NCBI GenBank assembly: GCA_022510385.1
Contig: JAFLTQ010000012.1
Span: forward strand, 1 to 64,000
Direction of reading: 5' to 3'
Source: Muribaculaceae bacterium
GTDB lineage: Bacteria; Bacteroidota; Bacteroidia; Bacteroidales; Muribaculaceae
DNA: 64,000 bases
In this document: piece by piece, positions 60,536 through 64,000 of the stretch
Position numbering within the stretch: the stretch's first letter is position 1
How the letters are laid out: every line of letters starts with the position of its first letter
Position numbers and translations under genes: made by a program
Notes under the pieces: model-generated
What the model saw: only the letters and a program-made list of their open reading frames with translations
What the model was told of the DNA's origin: nothing
Database searches by the model: none

Positions 60536-62923
60536 ATGAAAGTCTTTCGTAAAGGAAATACATTAGTTTCCACCATTCTTAATATTATCGGACTTACTTT
60601 TGCCTTTGCTGCTCTTTATATAATAATAGTACAAGTACATTATGACTTTACCTATAATAAAGGAATTAAAGAGAGCAACAGGATTTATGTTTTGGCTTGT
60701 GCTGATTGGTTTGAGGAAGGAAAATATGGAACAAATGTAAATCGTCCCACATCGGAAGAAATAATCCGGGAATTTCCTTTAATTGAAAGGGGTGGTCTTA
60801 TTGAACCATGGGGATCTGATAATCAGATTTATATTTCTGACGAATCACAACCCATAAATATCAAGACTTCAATAGCCACCTTATCAGGATTAGAAACAAT
60901 TGGTTATGAACTCATTGAGGGAAGTTGGAAAGACTGGAAAGGTACATCTCTTGCCATCTCTGAATCAATGGCTACTAACTTGGGTATTCATGCCGGCGAC
61001 CACCTGAAGTTGGGATCTACTGATTTTTATTCAAATCAGACTCCCGAGGAAATTACTGTTGCCGCCATATATAAAGATTTACCTCGCAACAGCGATTTTT
61101 CTCTTCATGATGCCATCTATAACTTTGGTGAAAATAATTTAGATAATCCAAATGAGTGGGGATATAAATATTTTGTAAAATTCAATCCTGATCTTTCCGA
61201 AAAAGAAATCAATTCCGAATTTTATGCTTTCCTTAGAAAAAATTTAAAGGAAGAAACGGGGTTCAATGATGAGGAAGCTGAAAACTGGATTAAGGAACGA
61301 GGGTATAGATTTTTCCCTATTCAATCCACCTATTATAATCCCATATTACGTTCCCCGGGTCTCAAAGGTAATAAGGCCACTACATTTACTCTCCTTGCAG
61401 TTGCCATCCTTATTATCATAATAGCTTTTATCAATTATATCAATTTCTTCTTTGCCTTAATCCCCATAAAACTAAGGGATATAAATACCCGTAAAATATT
61501 GGGTAGTTCAAGAAAAAGACTAATTGCTTCCATGATTTGTGAATCATTAATCTTTGTAATGATTTCTTTAGGGTTGGGGGCAATTCTGGTAGTAATCTTT
61601 TCCCATTCCCCTTATTCAAATCTCATCAGCACCTCTGTGTTGTTTAAATATCATTGGGGAATGACCTTTATAACGATTGGGGCAGGAATTATTATTGCTT
61701 TTCTTTCTTCTGTTTTCCCTGCCATTTATATTACTTCGTTTAATCCGGCTATGGCATTACGAGGGTTCATGGAATCATCAAGCAAAGGAAATGTATTTAG
61801 AAACGGACTAATAGGATTTCAATTCACTATCTCAATTATTTTGGTAGTTTGTGCCATAGTAATAAATCAACAAAGAAACTATCTTCTTAACTCTGAACTT
61901 GGGTTTGACAAAGAAAATCTTTTAACTGTGGAAGTATCTCCGGATATTGCCCTCAAACCTGAAATTATTGAGAGTCGCTTGAAAGAAGATTCCTCCATCA
62001 AAGATATCACATGGGCTGACGGTCCAATAGTGGCCAATGGTCGTATGGGTTGGGGTAGAGAATTTAATGGAGAAATAATTCATTTTGAAACATATCCCGT
62101 GGCATGGAATTTTCTTCAGTTTATGAATATTCCAATAGTGGAAGGAAGAGATTTTGTTGAATCTGACTCGCAGACTGAGAATGGACTTGTTATTTTAAAT
62201 GAAGAAGCCCGTATCAAATTCGGAATAAAAATAGGAGACAGATTCCCGGGTCACATGGGGGATGACCATCCGGCAGAAGTAATCGGATTTGCGAGGAATT
62301 TTAATTATATGCCATTAAGAGAAAAAGCGGGTGCTTTCTGTTTTTACCAGTTTGGTAAATATCCCTGGCGCCCTTTCAAGCAATTATATGTAAGGACAAA
62401 TCCCAATGTAAATCTCTTTGATGTTAAAGAAAATATAATCAATATTTTGAGTGAGTTGGATCATAATCGGCATGAATCTCTATGGGATGTGCAATTATTG
62501 GATGAATCAATAGAGAATTTATATAGCAAGGAAGAAAATTTATCAAAGCTTATTAATCTTTTTACATTATTAGCCATTGTAATCTCTTTGATGGGAGTGT
62601 TTGGATTAGTTATGTTCGACACAGAAAGAAGGAAAAAAGAGATTGGAGTGAGACGGGTAAACGGTGCAACAGTTCAAGAGATTCTTGGTATGTTTAATAT
62701 GAAATTTATCAAGATTATAATTGTAAGTTTTATAATTGCTATTCCCCTTAGTTTGTGGTTAATAAGAGTATATCTCGAATCATACGCCTATAAAACACCT
62801 ATATATATCTGGGTATTTTTTGTAGCTCTTTTATCTATACTTGTAATAACTACAGGGGTAGTAACACTTCGCTCATACAAGGCCGCCACCGCTAATCCCG
62901 TGAACTCACTCAGATCAGAATAA
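60536..62923 (+). CDS. MacB/FtsX-type ABC transporter permease
   Basis: 795 residues. Double-FtsX layout: TM1 near residue 15-35 (IIGLTFAFAALYIIIVQVHY), a large periplasmic MacB-PCD domain (about 40-270), three spans (about 280-400), a second periplasmic domain (about 450-660), and three last spans with RRKKEIGVRRVNGATVQEIL. This is the 'long' Bacteroidetes type. It acts with the ATPase upstream. Another permease starts 28 bp behind it. Confidence 0.93.
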   Translation: MKVFRKGNTLVSTILNIIGLTFAFAALYIIIVQVHYDFTYNKGIKESNRIYVLACADWFEEGKYGTNVNRPTSEEIIREFPLIERGGLIEPWGSDNQIYISDESQPINIKTSIATLSGLETIGYELIEGSWKDWKGTSLAISESMATNLGIHAGDHLKLGSTDFYSNQTPEEITVAAIYKDLPRNSDFSLHDAIYNFGENNLDNPNEWGYKYFVKFNPDLSEKEINSEFYAFLRKNLKEETGFNDEEAENWIKERGYRFFPIQSTYYNPILRSPGLKGNKATTFTLLAVAILIIIIAFINYINFFFALIPIKLRDINTRKILGSSRKRLIASMICESLIFVMISLGLGAILVVIFSHSPYSNLISTSVLFKYHWGMTFITIGAGIIIAFLSSVFPAIYITSFNPAMALRGFMESSSKGNVFRNGLIGFQFTISIILVVCAIVINQQRNYLLNSELGFDKENLLTVEVSPDIALKPEIIESRLKEDSSIKDITWADGPIVANGRMGWGREFNGEIIHFETYPVAWNFLQFMNIPIVEGRDFVESDSQTENGLVILNEEARIKFGIKIGDRFPGHMGDDHPAEVIGFARNFNYMPLREKAGAFCFYQFGKYPWRPFKQLYVRTNPNVNLFDVKENIINILSELDHNRHESLWDVQLLDESIENLYSKEENLSKLINLFTLLAIVISLMGVFGLVMFDTERRKKEIGVRRVNGATVQEILGMFNMKFIKIIIVSFIIAIPLSLWLIRVYLESYAYKTPIYIWVFFVALLSILVITTGVVTLRSYKAATANPVNSLRSE

Positions 62924-62951
62924 GACTTTTTTCAACGAAACACTTGAATTC

Positions 62952-64000
62952 ATGAAACGAGATACTATCATAAAGATCCTTTCTTTAGCATTAGGATTAA
63001 CAATTGGAGTGATCCTTATTGCCAAAATATTCTTTGAGTTATCCGTCAATACCCAAGTTAAAGACTATGATAGAATATACCTTATTCAGTCTACATATGA
63101 CAGAGGAGAAAATCCCACTCAGTTTGGACAAATTTCTGGTGGCGTAACCACAGGTTTTAAAAATGAAATTCCCGGAGTTGAGTCGGCTACAAAATTCACT
63201 TCTATTTTTTCCAATCCCCGATATAAAGATGAAAATGGTAATATTTGGGTTTACCATTATCCTCAAAGTATATTGGCGGATACATGTTTCTTCGACATAT
63301 TTGATACTCAAATATATTATGGAAATCCTAAGGAAATTCTAAATCAAAGAGATAAGATCATGATTTCAAGGTCTTTTGCAGAAAAATTAGGTGGGATTGA
63401 AGAGTCTGAAGGAATCATACTGACAAATGAGGATTATCCGGAAGCTCCAATGACAATTGCCGGAGTATATGAGGATTACCCTAAAAATAATACTTTGATC
63501 CCGGATATTCTGGTTCCCATGGCGTTAATGCCGGAAGCAAGTACTGAAAACTGGGTAGGGAATGACCGATATATAGGTTATGTAAAACTCAGAAAGGGTG
63601 TAGACCCTTCATCCCTGAATGAATCAATAGTTAAAATGCAAAGAAATCATAAACAAATTGATGAATATGAAAAATGGGGGATGAATGTGTCATATTCTTT
63701 GGGAAATATTCATAAAATCTATGTGGATTCATCAGATTTTAAAAATAGTGTTATAATTCTTTCTATAATAGCTATATTACTCATATCTATCAGCCTATTC
63801 AACTATATCCTCATAGTAGTCTCCAATATTGTGAAACGATCAAAGGAGGTTGGAATCATGAAATGTTATGGAGCTGATAAAAAATCGATTTTAGGCCTAC
63901 TCTCCAAGGAAAGTATATTTCAGATTTTCGTTTCATTACTATTGGCTTTTATATTGATTTTTTTATGTCAAAATCTTATAAAAGAATATACAGGATATGA
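62952..64000 (+). CDS. Second MacB/FtsX-type permease, 3' end outside the window
   Basis: From the ATG at 62952 the frame stays open to the window end (349 codons). It starts MKRDTIIKILSLALGLTIGV with one span, then a periplasmic MacB-PCD-like part (for example IAGVYEDYPKNNTLIP), three spans from about residue 255 and the FtsX-type SKEVGIMKCYGADKKSILGL. It is a paralogue of the preceding permease, so the exporter may use two different permeases. Incomplete. Confidence 0.88.
   Translation, partial: MKRDTIIKILSLALGLTIGVILIAKIFFELSVNTQVKDYDRIYLIQSTYDRGENPTQFGQISGGVTTGFKNEIPGVESATKFTSIFSNPRYKDENGNIWVYHYPQSILADTCFFDIFDTQIYYGNPKEILNQRDKIMISRSFAEKLGGIEESEGIILTNEDYPEAPMTIAGVYEDYPKNNTLIPDILVPMALMPEASTENWVGNDRYIGYVKLRKGVDPSSLNESIVKMQRNHKQIDEYEKWGMNVSYSLGNIHKIYVDSSDFKNSVIILSIIAILLISISLFNYILIVVSNIVKRSKEVGIMKCYGADKKSILGLLSKESIFQIFVSLLLAFILIFLCQNLIKEYTGY

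Overview
The window is a chromosomal stretch of a Bacteroidales bacterium, most likely a gut Muribaculaceae- or Porphyromonadaceae-like lineage; the genus is an inference. The signs are moderate GC, promoters of the Bacteroidetes type (TTG, about 20 nt, TAnnTTTG) in front of many genes, a DUF4295 gene behind rpmB-rpmG, a TonB-dependent receptor with a carboxypeptidase-like N-terminal domain, an SDR-type threonine dehydrogenase, a PG0541-like protein behind an RND pump, and a C10 protease with a type IX secretion-like tail. No rRNA, tRNA, CRISPR array, insertion sequence or prophage was seen.

Layout. 1-7.2 kb is translation: rpmI (cut), infC, thrS, a polyprenol-phosphate sugar transferase, hisS with an unrecognised partner, and rplU-rpmA. 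7.3-13 kb holds a TonB receptor, glyS, and the lipoproteins LemA, an FKBP-like protein and one of unknown function. 13-22 kb is a probable minus-strand envelope operon: PBP1A, a large amidase/'xanthan lyase'-like exoprotein, a family 2 glycosyltransferase, a DUF4922 HIT-like protein and a TIGR02757 protein. 21.9-25.8 kb has a LuxR-type regulator with a degenerate receiver, coupled to a hemerythrin protein, then a flavin reductase and a phosphosugar mutase. 25.8-28.1 kb is the divergent kbl/tdh pair for threonine breakdown. 28.2-34.8 kb is a TetR-TolC-adaptor-RND-PG0541 efflux operon.

34.8-42.8 kb (minus strand) carries an MFS carrier with a small membrane protein, efp-glycosyltransferase-radC, and DUF3737-MATE-MalY. 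43-46.3 kb is a plus-strand cassette of an ion channel, a urea transporter and an MFS carrier. 46.3-49.8 kb has a sugar-nucleotide epimerase, class II aldolase and a family 4 glycosyltransferase. 49.9-52.5 kb is the C10 protease. 52.8-53.5 kb is rpmB-rpmG-DUF4295.

53.6-64 kb is the most striking part. An NtrC-type (sigma-54) response regulator and histidine kinase are followed by an inserted, oppositely oriented AbiEii-type nucleotidyltransferase with a small partner, then by a TolC-HlyD-ABC-permease-permease operon that leaves the window. The operon has a sigma-54 promoter (TGGCAC, N5, TTGTA) and, 55-105 bp upstream of it, an array of five GTGTAAAG-type half sites. This reads as a complete self-contained circuit: kinase, sigma-54 activator, enhancer, sigma-54 promoter and exporter, with a toxin-antitoxin-like pair wedged between regulator and target.
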